From positions 1 to 64,000 of the forward strand of contig JAQXAR010000025.1 in assembly GCA_029252805.1 (NCBI GenBank): a stretch of DNA of 64,000 nt. Reading direction: 5' to 3'. A program made the translations under genes and the position numbers. Below, piece after piece: positions 9,043-17,106 of the stretch. Under the pieces are notes generated by a model, which saw only the letters and a program-made list of their open reading frames with translations, searched no databases and was not told the DNA's origin. The stretch is from Rickettsiales bacterium (GTDB lineage: Bacteria; Pseudomonadota; Alphaproteobacteria; Rickettsiales; JALZUV01). Position 1 is the stretch's first letter. Each line of letters opens with the position of its first letter.

Positions 9043-10427
9043 GTGAAACCCCAAATTCAAAAGATCTTTTAAGCAAGTCAGGTGACCGCCTAAAAACCTT
9101 TCTCAGCTTAAAATCTGACAATGCTGAAATGAGCCTGAATTTAGGCAAAGAGATTGCGCCATTTTATCGTGCTGGGTGGCTGATTGTTCTCGTCTTTGTG
9201 GCAGTGAGTATAACGTGGGGGTGGCTTGCTCCATTGGAGGGTGCCGCGGTGGCAAGCGGTAAAGTCATCGTCTCAGGTAACCGTAAAAAGGTGCAACATT
9301 TAGAAGGCGGTATTATCGCTGCTATTCACGTGAAAGAAGGCCAAACGGTTGCGGTGAATGAGCCCCTTGTTGATATGATGGATACGCAAGCAAAGTCTCG
9401 TCACCTAACGATTGAACATAATTTATTGGCGATGCTTGCGCAGGTAACCCGTTTGATTACGGAGCGTGATAATAAGCCGAAACTAATCTTTGATTGGCCA
9501 AAAGTGAGTAAAGAGGTCGCTAAGAAAATTCCAGAATTGCGTAAACAGCAGCTTGAAATTATCACCTATCGTCGCAATGAAGTGAATCTGCAGCGCCGTA
9601 CGTTGAACCAACAGATTCAACAATTGAAAAATGATGTTTCGGGGGTGAAGAAACAAGGCGTAAATTCAAAAGAGCAGTTGAAGCTCTTACGTGATCGTTT
9701 GCAAATTGCTAGAAAATTGAAGCGCGACAAGCTTTTCTCGCAGGATCAGTATCTCACGCTGCAAATGCAGGAGACCGATCAGAAAACGCAATTAGGGCAG
9801 GCAGAAACGCAGCTCCAGAATCTCAAAGAAGAGATTAAATCCAAAGAGATCGAATATGAGAATGTGGTCAATCTCTACCAAAAAACAGTGGTGGAAGAGC
9901 TACAGCAAGCGAGCGAAGAGTTGCAAAACTTGCGCGAGCAACGCAAAGAACTGGGCGATGTTCTAGGCCGTACATTGATTCGTGCGGCGCAATCAGGCGT
10001 GATAACGGGCTTAACTGCCAGTAACATTGGTCAGGTGATCAGTCCGGGTGAAGTGCTGATGGAAATTGTGCCGCAAGATGATGCTCTCGTCGTTGAGGCG
10101 CGGGTACAGCTGCAGGATATTGATAGTGTGTTTGTCGGGCAATCAGCCAAAATCGTGCTGGTGCCATATCGTACGCGTTATTTGCCAACCATTATGGCCA
10201 CGGTCGAGTCAGTATCGCCGGATGCGTTCTTGGATGAGATGACAGGTGAGAATTATTATTCAGCGCGCCTTACCATTGGCAAAGAGTATCTCGATTTGAT
10301 TGAAGGGGTGTCGCTCTATCCGGGTATGCCGACGGAGGTGTTCTTGGTCACAGAGTCACGCAGCATGTTTAATTACCTGCTAGATCCGCTGCGCCAAAGC
10401 TTCAGCCACGCCTTCAGAGAAGACTAG
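9039..10427 (+). CDS. Type I secretion membrane-fusion (HlyD-family) protein
   Basis: This 462-residue adaptor has a cytoplasmic N-terminus of about 45 residues, one membrane helix (WLIVLVFVAVSITWGWLAPL) and the lipoyl/barrel half-motif GKVIVSGNRKKVQHLEGG. A long coiled coil follows (about residues 150-310, rich in Q, L, K, E), and the closing beta-barrel contains LIRAAQSGVITGL and LYPGMPTEVFL. These are typical of HlyD/PrtE proteins, which bridge the inner-membrane exporter and the outer-membrane channel in the periplasm. Its start overlaps the exporter stop by 4 bp. A strong hairpin terminator follows directly, so the operon appears to have only these two genes. Confidence 0.92.
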   Translation: MSETPNSKDLLSKSGDRLKTFLSLKSDNAEMSLNLGKEIAPFYRAGWLIVLVFVAVSITWGWLAPLEGAAVASGKVIVSGNRKKVQHLEGGIIAAIHVKEGQTVAVNEPLVDMMDTQAKSRHLTIEHNLLAMLAQVTRLITERDNKPKLIFDWPKVSKEVAKKIPELRKQQLEIITYRRNEVNLQRRTLNQQIQQLKNDVSGVKKQGVNSKEQLKLLRDRLQIARKLKRDKLFSQDQYLTLQMQETDQKTQLGQAETQLQNLKEEIKSKEIEYENVVNLYQKTVVEELQQASEELQNLREQRKELGDVLGRTLIRAAQSGVITGLTASNIGQVISPGEVLMEIVPQDDALVVEARVQLQDIDSVFVGQSAKIVLVPYRTRYLPTIMATVESVSPDAFLDEMTGENYYSARLTIGKEYLDLIEGVSLYPGMPTEVFLVTESRSMFNYLLDPLRQSFSHAFRED

Positions 10428-10478
10428 AAAAAAGAAATCTCCATACCGGGCGTAATGCCGATATGGAGAATTTCTTTT
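10428..10478. terminator. Rho-independent terminator after the type I secretion genes
   Basis: Arms at 10433-10445 (AGAAATCTCCATA) and 10462-10475 (TATGGAGAATTTCT) pair with one bulged base. They are flanked by an A-run on the left and TTCTTTT on the right, so the hairpin can stop transcripts from both sides. It sits between the plus-strand HlyD gene and the minus-strand lipoprotein gene. Confidence 0.8.
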
Positions 10479-10506
10479 GTTCCCTTTGGAACGAGCTACC
10501 CTATGG

Positions 10507-10929
10507 CTATTCGACGGCCATAGTTTTGAAACAGTTATCGGGGGCATAAGCCGATGTGTTTACGCAATGAATAGCCCCATCCAGTAATAAGAAAGGATAC
10601 CCAGCTAAGGTTCCTGAATTATTTTTCGGAAAGTAGATAATCCAGACTTCGACTGTTTTCCCCTTTGCCGCTTTTTTAGCATTGGGGTGTGGTCGTGTGT
10701 AAGTGGCCAACCAATAGTTAAGGTCTGGGTAGAACTCAGCTTTGTCTTTTAGGGTTAGCAGAAAGACGTTAAAGTTGACTTGTACATCTACTAATTTGTT
10801 CATCCACTTCGGTGCGGACTGGGAAGTGGTTTTCTCGTACTGATCTGCTGGTACCGTTAGGTATTTTCCGCAGCCCGTAAGGGAGAAAACCAAGGCAAAA
10901 AGAATTAAGACATTAAAGCTTTGCTTCAT
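10507..10929 (-). CDS. Small lipoprotein, function unknown
   Basis: This 140-residue protein has a lipoprotein signal peptide (MKQSFNVLILFALVFSLTGC) whose lipobox LTGC puts the acylated Cys at residue 20. The rest is a small globular domain with no motif I recognise; it has two further cysteines near the C-terminus (IHCVNTSAYAPDNCF) that could form a disulfide. It stands alone: the type I secretion terminator lies downstream and about 300 bp without a convincing gene lies upstream. I cannot assign a function. Confidence 0.75.
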   Translation of the reverse strand: MKQSFNVLILFALVFSLTGCGKYLTVPADQYEKTTSQSAPKWMNKLVDVQVNFNVFLLTLKDKAEFYPDLNYWLATYTRPHPNAKKAAKGKTVEVWIIYFPKNNSGTLAGYPFLLLDGAIHCVNTSAYAPDNCFKTMAVE

Positions 10930-11163
10930 GATTGAAGTTTTTAATTAAGAGTTAAATAATAAGGTTAATGTCCTTAACGCTCTCTTTCGCATACACGGTA
11001 TAAAGAATTAAGTGATTTTGGTGACTAAATAAAAATTAAGGATCCGCTAAAAAGAGGGCGAAAGGACCCTTTAACTATAGCCAAATTGCTTATGAGTAGT
11101 GTGACAGTTTGATGAAGATTGAGAGTTGGCCTTGTGTCACTGAGGATTGTGAGGGGATAAAAC
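10930..11163. other. Intergenic region without a convincing gene
   Basis: This stretch separates the start of the minus-strand lipoprotein gene from the porin terminator. It is AT-rich near the lipoprotein start and presumably holds its promoter. A short plus-strand reading frame beginning near 11109 runs into the porin gene in antisense and has no support. I see no RNA gene. Confidence 0.5.
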
Positions 11164-11196
11164 TTAGCCCACCCATGATAAACATGAGTGGGCTAA
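11164..11196 (-). terminator. Terminator downstream of the porin gene
   Basis: TTAGCCCAC (11164-11172) pairs with GTGGGCTAA (11188-11196). A further 3 bp (CAT/ATG) pair inside after one mismatch, around a 7-nt loop. On the minus strand the hairpin is followed by GTTTTAT. It lies 30 bp beyond the porin stop. Confidence 0.8.
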
Positions 11197-11225
11197 AGAG
11201 TGTCGATAATAGTATTTATGTTCGT

Positions 11226-12575
11226 TTAGAAATCCCAAGCGGCGCGGGCAGAGTAGATTTGGGGAGAGTCATTACCCACGACTGCATTGGAATCCGTATC
11301 CACATCGATAAAGTTGAACATCACGCGGCTGTTATTATTTAGATACCAATTCAGGCCTACGGTCGTTGCATCTAGCTCGCCGCCGAGGATGCCGGCGCCG
11401 CTATCGTTCAAGTCTAGGTTCTCATAGCGTGCGAGGATTTCCCATGCGCCGATACCGCCTTGGCTCAAAGAGAATGGCTCATTCGGCTTAACACGTTTGA
11501 AGGTACCTGATTTGGCGCTGTAAGGGCGCGACTCACCCGTTAGCAAATAACCTGCTTGTACGGCGTAGCCATCGAAACCAGCATCGGTTGAAGCATCACG
11601 GCTTACATCTGCACGGAAGTATTCTGCTTGGGCTGAGAAGCTATTGTAAACACCCGCAAGCTCTGCACCGAGCACCACCGTGTTATCGACGCCAGTGATG
11701 GTCCCGGTGGAAACTAAACTATCGCCGATGCCTGATTCTTTGGCTTTGAAGCTTGTTGTGTCAGCACCTGCGCGGTAGCTAGCACCGATCCCCACATGGA
11801 GGGTTTTGCCTTTTTCGGCAATGGGGGCGAAGCTGCCGCGGGCATCGAAAGAGTAAGCTTCATCGTCGTTGGTAGACGTATTACCGGCATCACCCGTAAA
11901 GCCACCAAGTGCGAAAGACCAGTTATCGCCACCGCTGAGCACGGCGGCACCGATTTCTTCGTCACGTGCGAAAGCATTGCTGGCGTTTGATCGTTCCATA
12001 AATTGGATATAGTTAGAGCTGGTATTCTCTTCTAGGCCGAGGGATGGCTTGAAGTGACCGAGTTTTAGATCCGCCGTTTCAAAGCCCCCATAAGTGAGGC
12101 TAATTTCTTTAAAGTTTACGGCTTCTTTGGCGAAGTCCATTTCAAATTTATAGTTGAAATCTTTAGCAAATTTACCTTTGAAGCCTAAGCGTGCGCGGCG
12201 GAAGTTTCCGTTGCTTGGGTGGTCTTTAATATCATCATTAAAGGCAGTGTAATCCAAGTGAGCGCGGCCAAAGGGTTGGAACGAGAATTGACCGTCCGTT
12301 GATTCAATCTTCGGGCTGGGCTTGAATGAGATTTTATAGTTGCTGCCTGATTTTTCTGCTTTCGCGGCAGCCATTTTTTCGACCTTGGTGGTTTTTGTTT
12401 TTTGCGTCGCTAATTTGTCTTCTTGCGCATCCAGCTTATTTTGCATCATTTCAAGTTGCTGCTGCATTTGCTGCATTTGCGCGCGAAGGGTTTCGATTTC
12501 AGAATCACTTGCAAGCGCTGGGTGAGCCGTTGCCAGTGCGGCGATAATAGAAGTGGAGATAAGTAAATTTTTCAT
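11226..12575 (-). CDS. Phosphate-selective (OprO/OprP-type) porin
   Basis: This 449-residue outer-membrane protein has a signal peptide (about residues 1-22, ending ATAHPALA). A coiled-coil segment rich in Q, M and L follows (residues 24-60), as in many OprO/P-like porins. The rest is a beta-barrel with alternating aromatic strands, including FQPFGRAHLDYTAF and GFKGKFAKDFNYKFEMDFA. It ends in Phe (AARAAWDF), the usual outer-membrane insertion signal. The family forms trimeric anion or phosphate channels. The adjacent orphan PstS supports a phosphate role, though family members also take up other anions. A terminator between the two genes suggests separate transcripts. Confidence 0.85.
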   Translation of the reverse strand: MKNLLISTSIIAALATAHPALASDSEIETLRAQMQQMQQQLEMMQNKLDAQEDKLATQKTKTTKVEKMAAAKAEKSGSNYKISFKPSPKIESTDGQFSFQPFGRAHLDYTAFNDDIKDHPSNGNFRRARLGFKGKFAKDFNYKFEMDFAKEAVNFKEISLTYGGFETADLKLGHFKPSLGLEENTSSNYIQFMERSNASNAFARDEEIGAAVLSGGDNWSFALGGFTGDAGNTSTNDDEAYSFDARGSFAPIAEKGKTLHVGIGASYRAGADTTSFKAKESGIGDSLVSTGTITGVDNTVVLGAELAGVYNSFSAQAEYFRADVSRDASTDAGFDGYAVQAGYLLTGESRPYSAKSGTFKRVKPNEPFSLSQGGIGAWEILARYENLDLNDSGAGILGGELDATTVGLNWYLNNNSRVMFNFIDVDTDSNAVVGNDSPQIYSARAAWDF

Positions 12576-12621
12576 TTTCTACGTTCCTGCATTTATAACA
12601 ATCTGGGGTTTTAAGATAAGA

Positions 12622-12653
12622 AGGCGGTGTAAATGATGGAATCTACACCGCCT
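12622..12653 (-). terminator. Terminator between pstS and the porin gene
   Basis: AGGCGGTGTA (12622-12631) and TACACCGCCT (12644-12653) form a perfect 10-bp stem with a 12-nt loop. On the minus strand it is followed by TTCTTATCTT. It lies 9 bp after the pstS stop. The plus-strand side also has a short T-run. Confidence 0.8.
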
Positions 12654-12661
12654 AATTTTGT

Positions 12662-13702
12662 TTATTGAACCGATTTTCCGTTTGTTTGCGTTTTCGTAAG
12701 TTCGATCTCAGTGAGGGGGATTAGTCCCTTCTCAAGCAAGTAACCTTCGTCGCCAATGGCTTCGCTGCTGGTAAGTTCAGCGGTAAATTCTTTCATGCCT
12801 TTGATCACTTTCGCATGCGCTGCTTTTGCATAGACAAAGAGCGACCGAGAGACAGGGTATTTGCCGCTAGAAATATTGTCGAAGCTTGGACTGACATTAT
12901 CAACTAAGCTGCCTTGAAGTGCGGAGCTATTCTCTTCAAGGAAACTGAAACCGAAAATACCAAGAGCGTCCGCATTGGCTTTGAGCTTCTGTACGATCAC
13001 GTTATCATTCTCGCCGGCTTCAATATAAGCGCCATCTTCGCGTAGGAGGTGGCAGGCTTTCTTGCGGGCTTTTTTATCGGGGAACGCTGCTTTGAATTCG
13101 GGCAAATCTTTACATGCTTTTTCCATGACCAATTCAACAAAGGCGTCACGTGTGCCAGAAGTGGGAGGAGGCCCGTAGACTGAAATTTTAGTCGCCGGTA
13201 AAGTAGGATCAATATCGTTCCAGCTTGTGTAAGGGTTGTCGATGAGTTTGCCCTCCTGAGGAAGCTGTTTCGCGAGTGCTTTGAAGATCTGATTGAGCGT
13301 GAGTGAATATTGCTTCGTCTCTTTAGAGTTTGCCATCACGATGCCATCAAAGCCGATTTTTAGTTCGGCGATTTCTTTCACACCATTGGCAGCACACATC
13401 TCGACTTCTGTCTGTTTAATCATACGTGATGCGTTTGAGAAATCAGGGAACTTCTCGCCAATACCGGCACAGAAAAGCTTGAAGCCACCCCCGGTTCCTG
13501 TCGATTCTACGATAGGCGTTTTATAGTCCGTGTTATTGCCAAATTGTTCCGCTGCCACGGTTGTGAAAGGGTAAACCGTTGAAGAGCCAACGATACGGAT
13601 TTGCTCACGTGCTTCGCTAGGAGTCGCAGTGAGCATGGTGGTTCCGATGATTGCAGTAGCTGTTACAGCGATAGCGCAAGTGGTCGCACAGATTTTTTTC
13701 AT
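12662..13702 (-). CDS. pstS: Phosphate-binding periplasmic protein, PstS family
   Basis: This 346-residue protein has a Sec signal peptide of about 31 residues (ending ATPSEA). The PstS/PBP-like fold follows, with VGSSTVYPFT at the start of the mature protein and ESTGTGGGFKLFC and PPTSGTRDAFVEL as phosphate-loop segments. It would capture phosphate (or a related oxyanion) in the periplasm for an ABC importer. No pstC, pstA, pstB or phoU is adjacent, so it is an orphan here. It diverges from an ArsR-type regulator gene 127 bp away, which may control it. Arsenate-linked PstS proteins also occur next to arsR genes, so an arsenic-related role is possible. Confidence 0.88.
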   Translation of the reverse strand: MKKICATTCAIAVTATAIIGTTMLTATPSEAREQIRIVGSSTVYPFTTVAAEQFGNNTDYKTPIVESTGTGGGFKLFCAGIGEKFPDFSNASRMIKQTEVEMCAANGVKEIAELKIGFDGIVMANSKETKQYSLTLNQIFKALAKQLPQEGKLIDNPYTSWNDIDPTLPATKISVYGPPPTSGTRDAFVELVMEKACKDLPEFKAAFPDKKARKKACHLLREDGAYIEAGENDNVIVQKLKANADALGIFGFSFLEENSSALQGSLVDNVSPSFDNISSGKYPVSRSLFVYAKAAHAKVIKGMKEFTAELTSSEAIGDEGYLLEKGLIPLTEIELTKTQTNGKSVQ

Positions 13703-13829
13703 GAGTAGGTTCTCCGTCGTTTATGTTGTGTTGTTCTGGTTGATTTTTAGGTTTCTGACTGTTAGATTGCAAGTACATTATTAGTTTTATTATATTATTA
13801 TAATTATAGAAATAAGAAGAGTTTAAAAC

Positions 13830-14117
13830 ATGAAAGTTCGCAATGCTGTTATTGCTTTTGACGCCCTGTCACATAATCTTCGGGTGAAGGTTTTCCGTAA
13901 ATTACTTGCCTGCGGAAAGCAAGGTATGGGTGCGGCGGAAATTTGCGAAGCGATGGAGGTTGCGCCTGCGACTCTCTCATTTCATATGTCTAAGCTCGTG
14001 AATGGCGATCTGGTTGATATTCGTAAGAAAGGTAAATTTGTGATTTATACCGCGAATTATAACCAAGTGGAAAAGCTTACGGGATTCCTCACCGAAAAAT
14101 CTTCAATGGAAGATTAA
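13830..14117 (+). CDS. ArsR-family winged-helix regulator
   Basis: This is a 95-residue winged-helix DNA-binding protein. LSHNLRVKVFRKLL starts the fold, EICEAMEVAPATLSFHMSKL is the recognition helix-turn-helix, and VDIRKKGKFVIYTAN is the wing. The classical arsenic-site motif ELCVCDL is not present; only two cysteines occur (LLACGKQG and EICEAM). The ligand is therefore unknown. It diverges from pstS, and its 3' end is only 3 bp from that of the convergent dioxygenase-like gene. Control of pstS and of its own gene is the natural guess. Confidence 0.82.
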   Translation: MKVRNAVIAFDALSHNLRVKVFRKLLACGKQGMGAAEICEAMEVAPATLSFHMSKLVNGDLVDIRKKGKFVIYTANYNQVEKLTGFLTEKSSMED

Positions 14118-14120
14118 CTC

Positions 14121-14792
14121 CTAATATTGCGAGAACTTTTCTTTGCCACGCAACACAATCTCTATATAGGCGCGTAAGCCGTGGGGTGTGGGGGTAACTT
14201 CTCTGGCATGTATCACGGCGAGTAGGCGGTCACGCAGGTCAGGGGCGAGTCCTTTCACTTTAGGATCCCAGACATTGCGGCGATCATTGCGGAAGAAAAT
14301 TTCCGTCGTTAGCGGCACTAAATCCGGATGGGTAATGCGCACATTGAAGTGGGGTGCGCGATCTGCATAAGGACCAGGGAAAATTGTGTCGAACTGAAAC
14401 TCGCCGAGATTATTAGTAATTGCCGTGCCGGATCCCGTAAAAGCGGCGCTCGGTGCCATAAGCTGGCCTTTGGTTGCCCATTTATACTGGCCGTTCGTAT
14501 TGGCTTGCCAAAGTTCAATATGTGCGCCTTCGACTGGCATGCAGCGTTCATCTAGGACTTTACCCATAAAGAATAAGCGCTCACCCTCTGCAATGACTGC
14601 CTTACCTGCAGCATGCGAGAGCTTGTTTGATTTTTCGACCTTGCCTTTGCCGGGATAGCTCTCATCGGCTCCGGTCATGGTTGGGGTTAGCGCGCAGTTC
14701 ATGGCCAATGACGGAGCCAAAATCACAGGATCCGAAGCCGCAGCCATAAGCGGCGTTAAAAGAATAAGGCAGAACAGAAGAATGCGACGCAT
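14121..14792 (-). CDS. Secreted intradiol ring-cleavage dioxygenase-like protein
   Basis: This 223-residue protein has a signal peptide (about residues 1-19, ending MAAAS). The fold matches protocatechuate/catechol intradiol dioxygenases, with VEGAHIELWQANTNGQY, LGEFQFDTIFPGPY and APHFNVRI. Of the four iron ligands expected in the family, Tyr103, Tyr142 and His148 can be placed. The second His of the HxH pair is Asn150, so iron binding or catalysis may be altered. Secretion is also unusual for a catabolic enzyme. The gene sits alone between oxyR and arsR, both on their own transcripts, and no aromatic pathway genes are nearby. Confidence 0.75.
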   Translation of the reverse strand: MRRILLFCLILLTPLMAAASDPVILAPSLAMNCALTPTMTGADESYPGKGKVEKSNKLSHAAGKAVIAEGERLFFMGKVLDERCMPVEGAHIELWQANTNGQYKWATKGQLMAPSAAFTGSGTAITNNLGEFQFDTIFPGPYADRAPHFNVRITHPDLVPLTTEIFFRNDRRNVWDPKVKGLAPDLRDRLLAVIHAREVTPTPHGLRAYIEIVLRGKEKFSQY

Positions 14793-14818
14793 GAGGCTGT
14801 TATAGCAGCCGTCATAGG

Positions 14819-15685
14819 TTACGCCACTAACAAATCTATCATTTCTTCAATCACCGTGGTGCGGGCGGTGGTTTTTCGCCAGACTAGGCCGATTTCTCGG
14901 CGTGGGGCGGGGGATTGAAAGGAGAGATAATGGATGCCGGTCTCGTCTCCTGAAATGGCAATTTCAGGCATGAGGGTAATGCCGGTGCCGGCTTTGACCA
15001 TTTGGCGTAATGTCTCTAAGCCTGTCGCGCGGAAATCTTGTTCAGCGGCACCGGTCAGTTGACAGACTTCCATTGCCTGGTCGCGCAGGCAATGGCCTTC
15101 TTCTAATAATAGGAGGCGGTGGCGTGAGAGGTCAGTCATGCGTACCTGCGGTTCTTGTGCGAGTTTATGATCCAGCGGTACAGCGAGGCGGAACTTATCC
15201 TCAAAGAGCTTCTTGCTGACCAGTGAATCCTCAGTAATAGGTAGTGCGATGAGCGCGGCATCTAGTTCGCCGCGTTTGAGTCTTTTTATCAGGGCGGCGG
15301 TTTTATCTTCTACGAGGATGAGGCGGAGCTTAGGGAGTGCCTCTTTTACTAGCGGTACGAGTTGCGGGAAGATATAAGTGGAAAGCGTTGGGAAGGCGCC
15401 CAGGCGGAAGGTTCCGGAGCGAGGGTCTTGCGCCAACCTGCCTATTTCGCGGATCGTTTCGGCCTCATGCAGGAGACGGCGGGCGGCTTTGATAATTTCG
15501 GCTCCAGTTTCGGTCACCATTACTTTCTTATTGGAGCGCTCAAAGATGGGGGTTTGCAATGTCTGTTCCAGCTTCTTTATTTGCGCGCTGAGTGTTGGCT
15601 GACTCACGTTGCATTGCTCAGCAGCCCGGCTAAAGCTGCTTAAGTCAGCGACTGTGACTAAATATTCCATGTCTCGTATATTCAT
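14819..15685 (-). CDS. oxyR: Hydrogen-peroxide-sensing LysR regulator OxyR
   Basis: This 288-residue LysR-type regulator begins at MNIRDMEYLV; AAAGG lies 8 bp upstream. The N-terminal helix-turn-helix is SSFSRAAEQCNVSQPTLSAQ. The C-terminal sensor domain has the OxyR redox pair in EGHCLRDQAMEVC, matching Cys199 and Cys208 of the E. coli protein by context and spacing. Oxidation to the disulfide would activate antioxidant genes. It diverges from ahpC-ahpD-dps across a 230-bp region that contains an OxyR-type site, so it very probably controls those genes and itself. Confidence 0.92.
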   Translation of the reverse strand: MNIRDMEYLVTVADLSSFSRAAEQCNVSQPTLSAQIKKLEQTLQTPIFERSNKKVMVTETGAEIIKAARRLLHEAETIREIGRLAQDPRSGTFRLGAFPTLSTYIFPQLVPLVKEALPKLRLILVEDKTAALIKRLKRGELDAALIALPITEDSLVSKKLFEDKFRLAVPLDHKLAQEPQVRMTDLSRHRLLLLEEGHCLRDQAMEVCQLTGAAEQDFRATGLETLRQMVKAGTGITLMPEIAISGDETGIHYLSFQSPAPRREIGLVWRKTTARTTVIEEMIDLLVA

Positions 15686-15799
15686 AAGGCTTACCTTTTG
15701 CGTCATTTCGACTAAGTGAAGCGTATGGAGAAGTCTCATGCAGAATGCGGGAATCTCTCCTCTCTCCTTGGTCGGTCGAGATGATGGTGTTTATAAGTT

Positions 15800-15836
15800 A
15801 TAGTTTATATCTATCATAATCATCATAACAATCAAT
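15800..15836. promoter_or_regulatory. OxyR binding site in the oxyR-ahpC divergent promoter
   Basis: The first half, ATAGTTTATATCTAT (15800-15814), matches the OxyR half-site ATAGnTnnnAnCTAT at every defined position. Seven bases later a second 15-bp block (15822-15836, ATCATAACAATCAAT) matches about half of the defined positions, giving the expected tandem arrangement. It lies about 100 bp upstream of ahpC and 115 bp upstream of oxyR. Confidence 0.75.
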
Positions 15837-15915
15837 TATACGATGATAATATTTATCGATATAACTTAATGCATAGAAAATAATTATCATAATTAACACA
15901 ATAGGAGGTCATATT

Positions 15916-16485
15916 ATGACCATTTCAGTCGGAGATCAGTTCCCAGAATTTAACCTTAAAGCGGTGGACGGTAAGCCGTTTGACGACATCAATATCGACA
16001 ATGTATTTATCGATGTTGATAACAGCATCCATAAAGGAAAGTGGCTGACGATCTTTTTCTATCCCAAAGATTTCACCTTTGTTTGTCCAACGGAAATTGC
16101 GGCTTTCGGTGATTTGAACGAAGAGTTTGAAGATCGTGACACGGTGCTTGTGACGGCCAGCACCGATAGTGAATTCACTCACTGGGCGTGGAGAAAACAC
16201 CAAGATGAGCTGCGTGAGTTGCCTATTCTCATGCTTGCAGATGTGAAACGTGAACTAACAACCGCGCTTGGTATTTTAGATAAAAATGAAGGTGTGGCGC
16301 AGCGTGCCGTCTTCATTGTCGACCCAGAGGGCATCGTTCGCTTCTCCATGGTGACGGATTTGAATGTCGGTCGTAATCCCAAAGAGGTGCTTCGCGTGCT
16401 CGATGCATTGCAAACCGATGAGCTCTGTCCATGTAACTGGAGTAAAGGCGATGAGACGATTGATTTAGAAGAAGTAACGAAATAA
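15916..16485 (+). CDS. ahpC: Alkyl hydroperoxide reductase AhpC (peroxiredoxin)
   Basis: This is a 189-residue 2-Cys peroxiredoxin of the actinobacterial/alphaproteobacterial AhpC type. The peroxidatic Cys is in DFTFVCPTEI (about residue 56). The C-terminus carries the resolving cysteines in ELCPCNWSKGD, the form that is reduced by AhpD rather than AhpF. It reduces hydrogen peroxide, organic peroxides and possibly peroxynitrite in the cytoplasm. An excellent ribosome site, AGGAGG, lies 8 bp before the ATG. It is the first gene of a plus-strand run with ahpD, dps and Ni-SOD, under a putative OxyR site. Confidence 0.95.
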   Translation: MTISVGDQFPEFNLKAVDGKPFDDINIDNVFIDVDNSIHKGKWLTIFFYPKDFTFVCPTEIAAFGDLNEEFEDRDTVLVTASTDSEFTHWAWRKHQDELRELPILMLADVKRELTTALGILDKNEGVAQRAVFIVDPEGIVRFSMVTDLNVGRNPKEVLRVLDALQTDELCPCNWSKGDETIDLEEVTK

Positions 16486-16493
16486 TTTTACCT

Positions 16494-16531
16494 CCTCCTG
16501 GCCATTAGAGGTGACTCTGGTGGCCAGGAGG
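16494..16531 (+). promoter_or_regulatory. Strong intercistronic hairpin between ahpC and ahpD
   Basis: CCTCCTGGCCA (16494-16504) pairs perfectly with TGGCCAGGAGG (16521-16531) around a 16-nt loop. The plus strand continues with A-rich sequence and no U-tract. The hairpin is therefore not a standard terminator for the operon but could attenuate transcription or protect the upstream ahpC mRNA. On the minus strand it would be followed by T-rich sequence. Confidence 0.7.
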
Positions 16532-16550
16532 GGAAAAAGGAATATAGATT

Positions 16551-17078
16551 ATGTCTATCAAAGAAATCCGCTCACAATTAGGTGAGTATGCCAAAGATAT
16601 CAAACTGAACCTTGGTAATGTATTAAGTGAAGAAGGGGCTGCAGGCCTTGATGCAAATCAAATCGCAGGTATCGCATTAGCCTCGGCTTGTGCGACCAAG
16701 AACGTACAGTTGATTGAGGCAGTTACGGCTGAAGCATCGGAGCGTTTATCCGCAGAAGAAGTACAGGCAGCAAAAGCAGCAGCGACCATTATGGGTATGA
16801 ATAATATCTATTACCGTTTCGTGCATTTAGTGTCGGATGGCGGTTACATGAAAATGCCAGCTAACCTGCGTATGAACGTGATTGCTAACCCCGGTATTGA
16901 TAAAGTAACGTTTGAGCTGGAAAGCTTGGCCGTATCCGCTATTACAGGGTGTGGTATGTGCATTGACGCACATGTTCGTGAAGTCGAAAAAGCTGGAATT
17001 AGCAAGCAGGGCGTGCAATCAACCATTCGTATTGCCGCCGTTATTAACGCTACCGCGCAAGCACTAGTCATTGGTTAA
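16551..17078 (+). CDS. ahpD: Alkylhydroperoxidase AhpD
   Basis: This is a 175-residue all-helical AhpD/CMD-family protein. The redox centre TGCGMCIDAHVREVEKAG (near residue 130) has the CxxC pair and the downstream His. It regenerates AhpC, drawing electrons from dihydrolipoamide-type donors, and has weak peroxidase activity itself. It follows ahpC after a 65-bp gap with a strong hairpin, so its expression relative to ahpC may be reduced. Confidence 0.94.
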   Translation: MSIKEIRSQLGEYAKDIKLNLGNVLSEEGAAGLDANQIAGIALASACATKNVQLIEAVTAEASERLSAEEVQAAKAAATIMGMNNIYYRFVHLVSDGGYMKMPANLRMNVIANPGIDKVTFELESLAVSAITGCGMCIDAHVREVEKAGISKQGVQSTIRIAAVINATAQALVIG

Positions 17079-17106
17079 GTATAGAGTATTAGGCAAGTTT
17101 ATGTTA

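Noticed and set aside
11109-11342. Plus-strand frame crossing the porin terminator
   Set aside because: It runs antisense through the porin 3' end and the hairpin; no protein-like features.
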